In this document: one piece after another, positions 25,007 to 33,431 of the stretch | Layout: each line of letters begins with the position of its first letter | How positions within the stretch are numbered: the first letter of the stretch is position 1 | Origin: Luteipulveratus flavus | GTDB lineage: Bacteria; Actinomycetota; Actinomycetes; Actinomycetales; Dermatophilaceae | Direction of reading: 5' to 3' | DNA length: 48,620 bases | Assembly: GCF_029439465.1 (NCBI RefSeq) | Contig: NZ_JAROAV010000036.1 | Span: 1 to 48,620 of the forward strand | The notes under the pieces: generated by a model | Databases searched by the model: none | Told to the model about the DNA's origin: nothing | The model's input: the letters and a program-made list of their open reading frames with translations, nothing else | Program-made: the position numbers and the translations under genes

Positions 25007-25803
25007 CGTCGTCCCTTCGCGGTGCGGTCCTCGATCAGTGGGGCGAGCCCGTCCAGCGTCCGGGCGAGGCCGAACTCCCAGGCGTGCTCGGCATTCCAGG
25101 CGCCGCCCTGCGCCTCTCCGGCCGCCGCGCCGATCCGTACGGCACGCGGGTAGGTCTGCGGGTCGAGCGCGCGTTCCAGGAGCGGTTGGTTCGCGGCCCA
25201 CCAGTCGGCGTCGCTCATCGCCGAGTCGGTGGTCGCCCGAGCGGCGTCGTGGGCCGCGCGCGCGTGGGCCTGCACGAAGCCGAGCAGGTGGGTGAGTGCG
25301 GCGTCGGTGTCGACGTCGGACAGTCCGGTGCCGTCGAACGCGGCCAGCTCGTGCTCGTACTTGCCCATCACCCCGGGCCCGAGCGGGGGGCGGCTGAGCG
25401 CGGCGACCTCGGTCAGCCACGGGTGCTCGGCCAGCAGGGTGCGGTTGCCGTCGGCGACGGTGGTCAGACGACGCCGCCACGAGCGGCTGCGCCAGGCCGG
25501 ACGGGGCATCCGTCGGTACAGCGCGTCGACCATCAGGTCCAGCAGCTCGGCCTTGCCGGGGACGTAGGTGTACACGGACATCGCGCTGACCCCCACGCGC
25601 TCGGCGACCGCGCGCATCGTGACCGCCGCGAGGCCCTCCTCGTCGGCCAGCGAGAGCGCGGCGTCGACCACCTGGCTGACGGTGACCGAGCGGCCCGGGC
25701 CTTTACGGCGGCGCGCGGTCTGGGTGTCGCCCGTCGGGATGTCCTCCCAGAGCAGCGCCAGCGTGCGACTGGGCTCTCCGGCGCCGGTGCTCGTACGGGT
25801 CAC
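25003..25803 (-). CDS. TetR-family regulator with tetracycline-repressor-like C-terminus
   Basis: This is a 266-residue repressor. The TetR HTH is about residues 40-90 (SQVVDAALSLADEEGLAAVT, RAVAERVGVSAMSVYTYVPG). The ending resembles the TetR_C_1 (tetracycline-repressor C) domain: DALYRRMPRPAW, RTLLAEHPWLTEVAALSRP and GLSDVDTDAALTHLLGFV. GTG 25803 is the likely start; it sits just beyond an operator-like palindrome. The lipoprotein gene follows in the same operon, and a VOC gene lies divergent, probably the target. Confidence 0.9.
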   Translation of the reverse strand: MTRTSTGAGEPSRTLALLWEDIPTGDTQTARRRKGPGRSVTVSQVVDAALSLADEEGLAAVTMRAVAERVGVSAMSVYTYVPGKAELLDLMVDALYRRMPRPAWRSRSWRRRLTTVADGNRTLLAEHPWLTEVAALSRPPLGPGVMGKYEHELAAFDGTGLSDVDTDAALTHLLGFVQAHARAAHDAARATTDSAMSDADWWAANQPLLERALDPQTYPRAVRIGAAAGEAQGGAWNAEHAWEFGLARTLDGLAPLIEDRTAKGRR

Positions 25804-25825
25804 GGGAATGATTCTGCCATGTAGG

Positions 25826-25856
25826 CGTTGTACGCCGTACGATGTACAACGTACGG
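25826..25856. promoter_or_regulatory. Overlapping operator palindromes between TetR and VOC genes
   Basis: Perfect inverted repeat cgttgtac / gtacaacg (25826-25833 and 25844-25851, 10-bp spacer) overlaps a second, ccgtac / gtacgg (25835-25840 and 25851-25856). Both lie in the 82-bp divergent gap between the TetR start and the VOC start. A TetR operator is the best explanation. Confidence 0.75.
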
Positions 25857-25885
25857 TGTGAGCCGGCAAACCCATGAGGAGACAC

Positions 25886-26281
25886 ATGCACATCTCGCAG
25901 ACCGCCATCTCGCTCAACGTCCCGGACGTCGAGGCGTCCGCTGCGTGGGCGAAGGAGCATCTCGGGTTCACCGAGGCGATGGCCGCTGACGGGTTCTGCT
26001 CGCTGGAGCACCCGGAGGCTGGTCTCAACCTGATCTACCTGCGCACCGGGCTCGCGTCGTTCAAGCCCGCGTCCGCGGCCGGCTCGGCGGACGGGCTGCT
26101 CGTGGTGTTCACGGTCGAGGACATCGATGCCGAGTACGCGCGCCTGCAAGCGGGCGGCGTCGAGGTCGTGACGCCGATCGAGACCGAGCCATGGGGTGAG
26201 CGGTACTTCCAGATGGCCGACCCGAACGGCGTGATCTACCAGCTCGTCCAGTGGGTCGAGCCGATCCCATCGTCCGAGTAG
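25886..26281 (+). CDS. VOC/glyoxalase-like protein
   Basis: This 131-residue single VOC module starts MHISQTAISLNVPDVEAS and contains WAKEHLGFTEAMAADG and the metal-site FQMADPNGVIYQLVQW end. It resembles glyoxalase/bleomycin-resistance-like proteins; the substrate is unknown. ATG 25886 was chosen over 25874 because AGGAGA (25877-25882) spaces properly before it. It is divergent from a TetR gene with a clear operator between, so it is probably induced by a ligand of that regulator. Confidence 0.88.
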   Translation: MHISQTAISLNVPDVEASAAWAKEHLGFTEAMAADGFCSLEHPEAGLNLIYLRTGLASFKPASAAGSADGLLVVFTVEDIDAEYARLQAGGVEVVTPIETEPWGERYFQMADPNGVIYQLVQWVEPIPSSE

Positions 26282-26691
26282 CGATACGGGCATCACGTCG
26301 TTCGCCCCTACTCGACCGGCGGGTGGGTCTCCCGATGTCGCTGGTTGAGCCGGGCCGAGGCGCTGGCCGAGGGCCGTGTCGAAACCACGGTGCGGTGCGG
26401 GGAGAGTCTCCCTGTGTGGCACCGGGTTTCGACTCGGGCTCGCGCTGGGGCGCTCGCCCGGCTCAACCAGCGAGAAGGGCGGCGCTCGCCGGGCTCAACC
26501 GGCGGTGGGGGCGGACTCGTCGGTCGAGTAGCCGGAGCTTGCGGAGGCGTATCGAGACCGGGTGCGCGCGGTCACCGGGTCTCGATACGGGCCCTCACTT
26601 CGTTCGCCCTACTCGACCGGCGGGCGTGTTCGGCCTACTCGACCGGCGGGGGTGTTCGGCGCTACGGGGCCGGCTCGATCAGCGAGGGGGT
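26282..26691. repeat. 410-bp gene-free region filled by REP-like elements
   Basis: It holds a family 1 palindrome (26338-26473; perfect 16-bp outer arms at 26338-26353 and 26458-26473) and a family 2 palindrome (26521-26619; outer arms cggtcgagta / tactcgaccg, inner arms cgtatcgagacc / ggtctcgatacg). Truncated copies with cgttcgccc-tactcgaccggcggg lie at about 26299-26322 and 26637-26650. No gene or promoter is evident. The elements abut each other, suggesting repeated insertion or recombination in one spot. Confidence 0.85.
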
Positions 26692-27210
26692 TCAGCGCCA
26701 GTGGAAGGTGGGGGAGACACGTACGGGGGTCGCGAGGCTGTTGGCGATGAAGCACTCGCGGTGCGCGAGGTCCACCAGTCGTTCGAGCCGCGTGTGGTCG
26801 GGCCGCGGTCGTTCGGTGTCCGCCAACGTGATCCGGGGCCGGAGCTCGATCACCGTGAGGCGAACCGGCTTGTCCGCCTCGTCCATGGTGGCGCTCGCGT
26901 CGTCGGCGTAGTCGACGACGTCGAGCCGCGACTTCGCCGCCACCGCCAGGAAGCTGAGCAGCTGGCAGGAAGCCGCCGCCATCACCACGAGCTGCTCGGG
27001 GTTGAGCAGTGACGGGTCCCCGCGGAAGGCCGGGTCCGCGCTCACCCGCAGGCCACCGGTGGTCGCGTCCTGGTGGTCAGCGGGTGAGGCATGGCTCACG
27101 TCCTGACGACCGGTGACGGCCTGGACGTGGTGCTCGCGCGGGTACGCGTCGTACCCGAGGCCCGTCGAGCCGGACCAGGACAACCGCGTGGCGTAGGAGT
27201 GGACGCTCAT
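26692..27210 (-). CDS. OsmC/Ohr-like peroxide-resistance protein
   Basis: This 172-residue protein belongs to the OsmC-like fold, whose members reduce organic hydroperoxides with a cysteine pair. The reactive cysteines are in AAASCQLLSFL and RECFIANS. GLRVSADPAFRGD and NPEQLVVMAAASC are also typical. The N-terminus (SYATRLSWSGSTGLGYDAYP) matches the family's first strand. ATG 27210 is the start and overlaps the first codon of the divergent lipoprotein reading frame on the other strand. Confidence 0.85.
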   Translation of the reverse strand: MSVHSYATRLSWSGSTGLGYDAYPREHHVQAVTGRQDVSHASPADHQDATTGGLRVSADPAFRGDPSLLNPEQLVVMAAASCQLLSFLAVAAKSRLDVVDYADDASATMDEADKPVRLTVIELRPRITLADTERPRPDHTRLERLVDLAHRECFIANSLATPVRVSPTFHWR

Positions 27211-27241
27211 GGCGCGAGCGTACGAGTCGTACCGTGGGGCA

Positions 27242-28450
27242 GTGAACGCCGCTCGCCGGGCCGGGTTCGTGGGCGCCGCCGTCGCGGTGGCTCTGGTGGC
27301 GGGCTGCTCGGGCGGACCCACCCCGACGCCGAGTGCGACCTCTCCCCAGGTGGTGGCCGGCTGGCGTCGTCTGCCCGACCCGGCGCCGGGCGCGCGGGTG
27401 CGGGCGGCTGTCGAGATCGGTGGTGGCCGCACGCTCGTCGCCGGCTCGGTGCCGTCCGGTGACGGTCGGACGCCGGCGGCCTGGACCACCACCAACGGCC
27501 AGCAGTGGCAACGGATCTCGACCCGCCCGGTGACGCCGTACGGGTCGTTGGCCGACCTGGTGATGGCGGCTCGCGACGGTGATCGAGTCGCGGCGTTCGG
27601 GCAGGCGTACGGCGGGGCGCACTCCAACCCTCGGCCGACCACCTGGACGCTGGATCTCACCGCGGCCACCCCGGCGTTCGCGGAGCACGAGCAGTCGTTC
27701 ACGTTGTTCGGCGGCGAGGACGCGATCGGCGTGACCGCACTGTCGGCGCGGCCGGCGGGCAGGTTCCTGCTGACGGGCGACTGGACGGCCCGCACCGGAC
27801 GCTACGGCGCAGCGGTCTGGACGTCGCGGGACGGCGTGACCTGGACCCGGCGCGCGGACGCGGCCGGCCTCGCGTCGGCGCCGGGCGAGCAGACGACGGC
27901 CCGGGGCGCGGCAGCCGGGCCCGGTCGCTTCGTCGTCGTGGGCAGCGCCCTCGGGTCGGGCGTTCCTCCGTCCCAGCCGCTGACCTGGACGTCGCCGGAC
28001 GGCGTGAGCTGGCGGCGCCACGCGCTGCCGGTGCCCGAGAGCCTGAAGCAGGACGGAGCCGTCGCCTCGGCCGCATCCTGCGACGCGGTCGGCTGCCTGG
28101 TCGCGGGTTGGTCGCAGGGCAGCGCGCAGCGGCCGATCCGCTGGACCGTCGACCAGGGCGGTCACCCGACCCGGCCGGCAGCCGTCGGTCCGCCGGCGGG
28201 GTTGACGCAGGCGACGACGATCCAGCGCGTCGGGCCGAGCGCGTACGTGCTCGAGACCGTCGACCATGTCCTGCGGCTGGAGGAGATTCCCGGCACCGGC
28301 GCGACGGCCCGGAGCGTTCCGCTGCCCGTACGATCGCGGCAAGGCGCGCTCGGCGTCGTGGCCGGCCGGTTGCTGCTCGCAGCCACGGACGGGCTGTGGC
28401 TCCGGGACGGGCCGGTCTCCGGAGGGGCGACCGGCGGAGCGTCGGGTTAA
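27242..28450 (+). CDS. Secreted lipoprotein with WTS-DG beta-propeller-like repeats
   Basis: This protein of about 402 residues has a lipobox (GAAVAVALVAGC). It carries repeated AWTTTNGQQWQRI-, VWTSRDGVTWTRR- and TWTSPDGVSWRRH-type segments, like BNR/sialidase propeller blades. A surface-bound binding role fits, but no enzyme motif is seen. GTG 27242 is used, as the signal peptide starts right after it. ATG 27209 is an alternative, giving 11 more residues but a poorer signal. It lies just upstream of the glycosyltransferase operon, separated by 92 bp. Confidence 0.82.
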   Translation: MNAARRAGFVGAAVAVALVAGCSGGPTPTPSATSPQVVAGWRRLPDPAPGARVRAAVEIGGGRTLVAGSVPSGDGRTPAAWTTTNGQQWQRISTRPVTPYGSLADLVMAARDGDRVAAFGQAYGGAHSNPRPTTWTLDLTAATPAFAEHEQSFTLFGGEDAIGVTALSARPAGRFLLTGDWTARTGRYGAAVWTSRDGVTWTRRADAAGLASAPGEQTTARGAAAGPGRFVVVGSALGSGVPPSQPLTWTSPDGVSWRRHALPVPESLKQDGAVASAASCDAVGCLVAGWSQGSAQRPIRWTVDQGGHPTRPAAVGPPAGLTQATTIQRVGPSAYVLETVDHVLRLEEIPGTGATARSVPLPVRSRQGALGVVAGRLLLAATDGLWLRDGPVSGGATGGASG

Positions 28451-28542
28451 AGTTACTCGCCAGTACCGCGCTGCGACGACGCCGCGCACGTTCGACCGGC
28501 GGCCGACAGTGGCCGTCGTCACCGACCAGGAGGGGTCACCAC

Positions 28543-29790
28543 GTGCGGATCGCGCTGTCGTCGTACCGGTCCAAGCCGCACTCCGGTGGCCAGGGCATCT
28601 ACGTCCGCAACCTTTCCCGCGAGCTGGCCCGGCTCGGGCACGAGGTCGAGGTGTTCTCCGGCCAGCCCTACCCCGAGCTGGACGAGGGCGTCGGCCTGAC
28701 CCGGCTGCCCAGCCTGGACCTCTACCGCCCCGAGGACCCGTTCCGCCGGCCCGGCCGCAGCGAGTTCCGCGACGGCATCGACGTCCTGGAGTTCCTGACC
28801 ATGTGCACCAGCGGCTTCCCGGAGCCGCGCACCTTCTCGCTGCGCCTCGCCCGTCACCTGCGCGAGCGGCTGAGCGCCTTCGACATCCTGCACGACAACC
28901 AGACCCTCGGCCCGGGTCTGCTGCAGCTCGCCCGCCGCGGCATGCCGGTCCTCACGACGATCCACCACCCGATCAGCCAGGACCGCCGGCTCGAGCTCGA
29001 GGCGGCCCACGGCTGGGACCGCATCACGAAGCGCCGCTGGTACGGCTTCGTCGCGATGCAGCGCCGCGTCGCCCAGCGCTCCGAGCACCTGCTCACCGTC
29101 TCCGAGCAGTCCGCCCGCGACATCGTCGCCGACTTCGGGGTACGCCGGGACCGGCTCGACGTCGTCCCCGTCGGCGTCGACACCGACACCTTCACCGCAC
29201 GTCCGTACGAGGACCGCGTGGCGGGCCGGCTCGTCGCCGTGGTCTCCGCGGACGTCCCGCTCAAGGGCCTGACGGTGCTGGTCGCCGCGCTCGCGACGCT
29301 GGACCGGTCGCTGTGGCAGGAGCTCGTCGTCGTCGGCAACCCGGGCGACCGGACCCTGAAGGCCATCGCCGACGCCGGCCTCGCCGACCGCATCCGGTTC
29401 GAGCAGGGCCTGCCGACTGCTGACCTGGCGGCACTCATCGCGTCGGCGCAGGTGCACGTCGTGCCGTCGCTGTACGAGGGGTTCTCGCTTCCGACCGTCG
29501 AGGCGATGGCGTGCGGCACCGCCGTCGTCGCGAGCGAGGTCGGCGCCCTGCCCGAGCTGCTCGGCCCGACGGCCGCGGGCGAGGTGCCGGGCGTCCTGGT
29601 GGCACCCGGCGACCCCGACGCCCTCGCCACGGCGATCGGCGGACTGCTGCGCGACCCCGAGCGCTGCGCGCGCATGGGGGCCGCTGGTCGCGAGCGCGCC
29701 GAGACCACGTACTCGTGGGCGTCGGTGGCCGCCGCGACCGCGCAGGTGTATGCCCGGATCGTCCAGCACCACGAGGAGCAGACCGCATGA
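28543..29790 (+). CDS. GT4-family glycosyltransferase
   Basis: This 415-residue enzyme has the GT-B fold. The N-terminal half begins VRIALSSYRSKPHSGGQGIYVRNLSREL, with the GGQG donor/acceptor loop. The C-terminal half has VSADVPLKGLTVLVAAL and the family 4 donor-binding ExxxxxxxE (YEGFSLPTVEAMACGTAVV). It transfers a sugar from a nucleotide donor to an unknown acceptor. GTG 28543 follows AGGAGGGG (28528-28535). Its stop overlaps the first methyltransferase (ATGA), so it heads a four-gene coupled operon. Confidence 0.92.
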   Translation: MRIALSSYRSKPHSGGQGIYVRNLSRELARLGHEVEVFSGQPYPELDEGVGLTRLPSLDLYRPEDPFRRPGRSEFRDGIDVLEFLTMCTSGFPEPRTFSLRLARHLRERLSAFDILHDNQTLGPGLLQLARRGMPVLTTIHHPISQDRRLELEAAHGWDRITKRRWYGFVAMQRRVAQRSEHLLTVSEQSARDIVADFGVRRDRLDVVPVGVDTDTFTARPYEDRVAGRLVAVVSADVPLKGLTVLVAALATLDRSLWQELVVVGNPGDRTLKAIADAGLADRIRFEQGLPTADLAALIASAQVHVVPSLYEGFSLPTVEAMACGTAVVASEVGALPELLGPTAAGEVPGVLVAPGDPDALATAIGGLLRDPERCARMGAAGRERAETTYSWASVAAATAQVYARIVQHHEEQTA

Positions 29791-30506
29791 TCACCGTCGA
29801 CTTCCGCCAGTTCCCCCTCGTCCCGGGCCTGCGCGTCCTGGACGTCGGCTGCGGGCAGGGCCGGCACTCGTACGAGGCGCTGCGTCAGGGCTGCGACGTC
29901 ACGGCGTTCGACGCCAACGAGTCCGACCTGGCCGACGTGAAGACGATGTTCGGCGCGATGGAGCTGGAGGGCGAGGTCGGCCCCGGCGGCAAGGGTGCCG
30001 TCCTGCACGGCGACGCGCGGGACATGCCGTTCGAGGACGCGTCCTTCGACCGGGTCATCGCCGCGGAGATCCTCGAGCACATCCACGAGGACGAGCAGGT
30101 GATGGCCGAGATCGTCCGCGTCACCAGGCCCGGCGGACTGGTCGCGGTCAGCGTCCCCCGCAGCTGGCCGGAGAAGGTCTGCTGGCGGCTCTCGGACGAG
30201 TACCACGAGGTGGAGGGCGGCCACATCCGCATCTACCGCGCGACCCAGCTGATCGAGCGGCTGCAGCGGGCCGGCCTGGAGCTGCTGGGAACTCACCACG
30301 CGCACGCGCTGCACGCGCCGTACTGGTGGCTGAAGTGCGCGGTCGGGCCGGACAACGAGAACGTGGCCACGAAGGCGTACCACAAGCTGCTCGTCTGGGA
30401 CCTGATGAAGGCGCCCCGACTGACCCGGTGGACCGAGGCCGCGCTCAACCCGGTGCTCGGCAAGAGCGTGGTCGTCTACCTGCGCAAGCCCGCGGAGGCC
30501 GTGTGA
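29787..30506 (+). CDS. Class I SAM-dependent methyltransferase
   Basis: This 239-residue methyltransferase has a Rossmann-like fold: motif I DVGCGQGRHSYEAL, then DARDMPFEDASFDRVIAAEILEHI (motif II/post-I), and PGGLVAVSVPRSWPE. It belongs to the UbiE/Coq5-like group. ATG 29787 overlaps the glycosyltransferase stop by 4 bp and its own stop overlaps the next gene (GTGTGA), so all are co-translated. The C-terminal lobe (about 130-239) is Trp/Lys-rich and may bind the acceptor. Acceptor identity is unknown. Confidence 0.9.
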   Translation: MITVDFRQFPLVPGLRVLDVGCGQGRHSYEALRQGCDVTAFDANESDLADVKTMFGAMELEGEVGPGGKGAVLHGDARDMPFEDASFDRVIAAEILEHIHEDEQVMAEIVRVTRPGGLVAVSVPRSWPEKVCWRLSDEYHEVEGGHIRIYRATQLIERLQRAGLELLGTHHAHALHAPYWWLKCAVGPDNENVATKAYHKLLVWDLMKAPRLTRWTEAALNPVLGKSVVVYLRKPAEAV

Positions 30507-31564
30507 CCGTCGCGCCGGCACTCGTCCTCGACGGCGTCCTGACGGCCGAACAGCTAGAGGCCACAGGGCGATTCATCCTCGCCCAGCAGGAGGAGGACGG
30601 CGCGATCCCGTGGTGGCGCGGCGGGAAGCTCGACCCGTGGGACCACGTCGAGGCGGCGATGGCCCTCGCGGTCCTCGGTCACGACGAGGCGGCCCTGGCG
30701 GCGTACGCGTGGTCGGCGCGGACGCAGGCCGTGGACGGCTCGTGGCCGATGGAGCAGTGTCGCGGCGTCGTCACCGAGGCGGCCTCGGACACCAACCAGT
30801 GCGCCTACATCGCGACCGGCGTCTGGCACCACCACCTGGTCACCGGCTCCACCGAGGCGGTGCACCGCTTCTGGCCGACGGTCGAGCGGGCGATCGACTT
30901 CGTCGTGCGTCAGCAGCGTCCGGGTGGCGAGGTCGCCTGGGCGGTCGACGTGGCACGGCGGCCGGACGACTTCGCGCTGCGGACCGGCTCCTCCAGCGTG
31001 CTGCACTCGATGGTGTGCGCCCTGGAGATCGCCGACGTGGTCGGGGTACGGCGACCCGACTGGGAGGACGCCGCCGAGCGGCTGCGTACCGCGCTCGTAC
31101 GGCGGCCCGAGGCGTTCGCGGACCGCTCCCGCTACTCGATGGACTGGTACTACCCGGTGCTCGGCGGCGCGCTGCGGGGGGAGGCCGCCCGCGCCGAGCT
31201 CGCGGCCCGGTGGGACGACTTCGTGTGGCCGGGCCACGGGGTCCGCTGTGTGGACGACAACCCGTGGGTGACCGCCGCGGAGTCCAGCGAGCTCGTCATG
31301 GCGCTCGACGCCGTCGGTGAGTCTGCCTCTGCGGCAACCCTTCTCGCCGAGATCCAGCACATGCGCGACGACTCGACCGGCGGCTACTGGACGGGGTACG
31401 TCGTCGCGGACGACGCGACCTGGCCCGAGGAGCAGACGAGCTGGACCGCGGCGGCCGTCGTGCTCGCGGTCGACGCCGTGACCCGGACGACGGGCGGCTC
31501 GGGCATCTTCCGTGACCATGTCCTGACCGAGGAGGAGTGCGAGGCCGATGACGCTGCCAGCTGA
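30503..31564 (+). CDS. Prenyltransferase/squalene-cyclase-like alpha-toroid protein
   Basis: This 353-residue soluble protein folds as an alpha/alpha toroid. A QW-type DGSWPMEQC motif, DTNQCAYIATGVWHHH and WPTVERAIDFVVRQQ repeat-like segments point to the prenyltransferase/squalene-oxidase repeat superfamily. The DxDD cyclase aspartates are not seen, so it is not an obvious terpene cyclase; its catalysis is unknown, and binding or hydrolysis of a glycan is possible. It starts at GTG 30503, overlapping the previous stop, and shares 17 bp with the next gene. Confidence 0.8.
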   Translation: MTVAPALVLDGVLTAEQLEATGRFILAQQEEDGAIPWWRGGKLDPWDHVEAAMALAVLGHDEAALAAYAWSARTQAVDGSWPMEQCRGVVTEAASDTNQCAYIATGVWHHHLVTGSTEAVHRFWPTVERAIDFVVRQQRPGGEVAWAVDVARRPDDFALRTGSSSVLHSMVCALEIADVVGVRRPDWEDAAERLRTALVRRPEAFADRSRYSMDWYYPVLGGALRGEAARAELAARWDDFVWPGHGVRCVDDNPWVTAAESSELVMALDAVGESASAATLLAEIQHMRDDSTGGYWTGYVVADDATWPEEQTSWTAAAVVLAVDAVTRTTGGSGIFRDHVLTEEECEADDAAS

Positions 31565-32165
31565 TGTGGCCGCCGCAGTGGCGGTGACCAAGGGGTTCAT
31601 GCCCGAGGACGAGGGTGCCGCGCTGTACGACGTGGCGCTGACCTGCCTGCCGGGGACCTGGCTGGAGATCGGCACGTACTGCGGGAAGTCCACGATCCTG
31701 CTCGGCACCGCGGCGCGGCAGGCCGGAGCACAGCTGGTCACGGTCGACCACCACCACGGCTCCGAGGAGAACCAGCCCGGCTGGGAGTGGCACGACAGCT
31801 CGCTGGTCGACCCGCGGACCGGGCTGCTGGACACCCTGCCGTCGTTCCGGCGGACGATGGACGACCACGTCGGCGACGTCGTGTCCGCAGTCGTCGCGAC
31901 CACCGAGCAGGTCGCCCAGTGGTGGTGCACGCCGGTGCAGCTGCTGTTCCTCGACGGCAACCACACCGAGGAGACCGCCCAGCACGACTACAAGGTGTTC
32001 TCCCCGCACGTGGTGCCGGGCGGCGTGCTGCTGGTGCACGACGTCTTCCCCGACCCCACCCAGGGCGGCCAGGCCCCGTGGCACGTCGTGCAGGCGGCGC
32101 TGGACTCCGGTCGGTTCGTGGAGGAGGCCGTCCACGGCAGCCTGCGCGTCCTGCGAGCCCGGTAG
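31548..32165 (+). CDS. Second class I SAM-dependent methyltransferase
   Basis: This is a 205-residue enzyme with a motif I variant (GTWLEIGTYCGKSTILLG), a DHHHGSEENQPGWEW insert and LLFLDGNHTEETAQHDYK. The DGNH segment is like TylF/cephalosporin-hydroxylase-type methyltransferases that act on sugars. It overlaps the toroid gene by 17 bp and ends the operon. The paired methyltransferases and glycosyltransferase suggest a methylated glycoconjugate as product, by inference only. Confidence 0.85.
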   Translation: MTLPADVAAAVAVTKGFMPEDEGAALYDVALTCLPGTWLEIGTYCGKSTILLGTAARQAGAQLVTVDHHHGSEENQPGWEWHDSSLVDPRTGLLDTLPSFRRTMDDHVGDVVSAVVATTEQVAQWWCTPVQLLFLDGNHTEETAQHDYKVFSPHVVPGGVLLVHDVFPDPTQGGQAPWHVVQAALDSGRFVEEAVHGSLRVLRAR

Positions 32166-32229
32166 CGCTCATGCCTTCCCATCGGAGGCGTGCCGGTCCA
32201 TGGTGGAGGCACCGGGACGAGGGGGAGTC

Positions 32230-33381
32230 ATGAGACGTACAGCAGGTGTTGCAGCACTCGTGATCGCACTGGCGGGCACCGCGCTGCCGGCCCAGGGCGC
32301 CGTGTCGCCCCCACGGGCGGCCGGCTCGGCAGTCGACGGGCGCGCCGAGTCGCAGGCCTACACCCGCGCCGAGTCGCGGGCCGCGGAGCCGACCGTGCCC
32401 GCGCCGTACTCGTGGGCCGTCGGGTGGAGTGCGGTCGTCACCAGCAGCCCGCGCCCGGGGATCGAGCAGCTCGCCCTGATCAGCCCGTCGGGTGGCCGGC
32501 GGGCTGTTGCCACGGTCCCGGCGGGCACGGAGGTGATCGACGTACGGCACGACGCTCGTGCTGTCATCACCCGCGCACCCCGCGGCCAGGACGACCCCTC
32601 CGTCTTCACGGTCTGGGACGTCGTCACCCGGCGTCGCTTCCGGGTCCAGCTCCCGCCCGCGAGCAGGCTGTACTTCGGGCCGGACTCGAGACTGATCTCG
32701 GCCGAGGGGTATCCGACGTCGCGGGTGCGCGTCCGCGCCTGGGGCGGTGCACCGCAGCGAGACCTGTCGGTGCCGGCGAGCGACCAGGCGGTCGTGTCTC
32801 CCGGCGGGAGTACGTACATCGTCCCGCGGGGCAACGACATCGCCGTGCACGACGTCGCGACGAACCGCACCGTGCGGGTGATCCCGAACCAGCCGCCGTC
32901 CGTCGAGTGCCGCCCCCACGGGCTGTGGTCGGACGGTGCGACGCGGTTCGGCTGCTATGACATCCCCGGCAACAGCCGCACCTACAAGGCGCTCACCTCG
33001 ACGGGCGCCGTGACGCCGCTGGCGAGGGAGGTGCCGGACGCCGGCGAGGCGTTCGCCACCACACCCGTCTCGGCACAGACGACGTGGAGCAGCTCGTGCG
33101 ACGGACCCGGCAACGGGGTGGCGCTCGTCCAGAACGGGCAGCCCCGCTGGCTCGCGCCGAACGGCCCGTGGGGCTCAAGCACGGTCTTCCTGGACACGAT
33201 CGCCGGCAGCCGCACGAGTCTGTGGATGACGGTCGGCTGGAGCTGCCGCACCGACGAGCAGCGCCGGTCGCTGGTGCGCTACGACACCACCGCCGGGACG
33301 ACGACCGTGCTGGCGGGCCCGGGCTCACCGGGCTCCCAGCGGGCGGTCCGCAGTGCGGCCACGGTCGACGGGCTGACCTGA
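32230..33381 (+). CDS. Secreted protein with propeller-like strands
   Basis: This 383-residue protein has a signal peptide (about 1-25, AALVIALAGTALPAQGA) and a mostly beta sequence with WxV-type and Ser/Arg-rich strands (GWSAVVTSSPRPGIEQLALI, FRVQLPPASRLYFGPDSRL). It contains four Cys, suggesting two disulfides. No known family was recognised; a beta-propeller is only likely. ATG 32230 follows GAGGGGGAG. It is a separate transcript after the glycosyltransferase operon, 64 bp downstream. Confidence 0.78.
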   Translation: MRRTAGVAALVIALAGTALPAQGAVSPPRAAGSAVDGRAESQAYTRAESRAAEPTVPAPYSWAVGWSAVVTSSPRPGIEQLALISPSGGRRAVATVPAGTEVIDVRHDARAVITRAPRGQDDPSVFTVWDVVTRRRFRVQLPPASRLYFGPDSRLISAEGYPTSRVRVRAWGGAPQRDLSVPASDQAVVSPGGSTYIVPRGNDIAVHDVATNRTVRVIPNQPPSVECRPHGLWSDGATRFGCYDIPGNSRTYKALTSTGAVTPLAREVPDAGEAFATTPVSAQTTWSSSCDGPGNGVALVQNGQPRWLAPNGPWGSSTVFLDTIAGSRTSLWMTVGWSCRTDEQRRSLVRYDTTAGTTTVLAGPGSPGSQRAVRSAATVDGLT

Positions 33382-33431
33382 GAACCGTCCGCCGACGTCT
33401 GGACCCGAGGGACGGCCCGCCCTGACTCCCC

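Noticed and set aside
26282-26691. CRISPR-like array
   Set aside because: The repeats are palindromic, differ in length and have no regular spacers; no cas genes occur in the window.
30503-31564. Squalene-hopene cyclase
   Set aside because: The toroid-like repeats are present but the protein is too short (353 versus about 630 residues) and lacks the DxDD motif.
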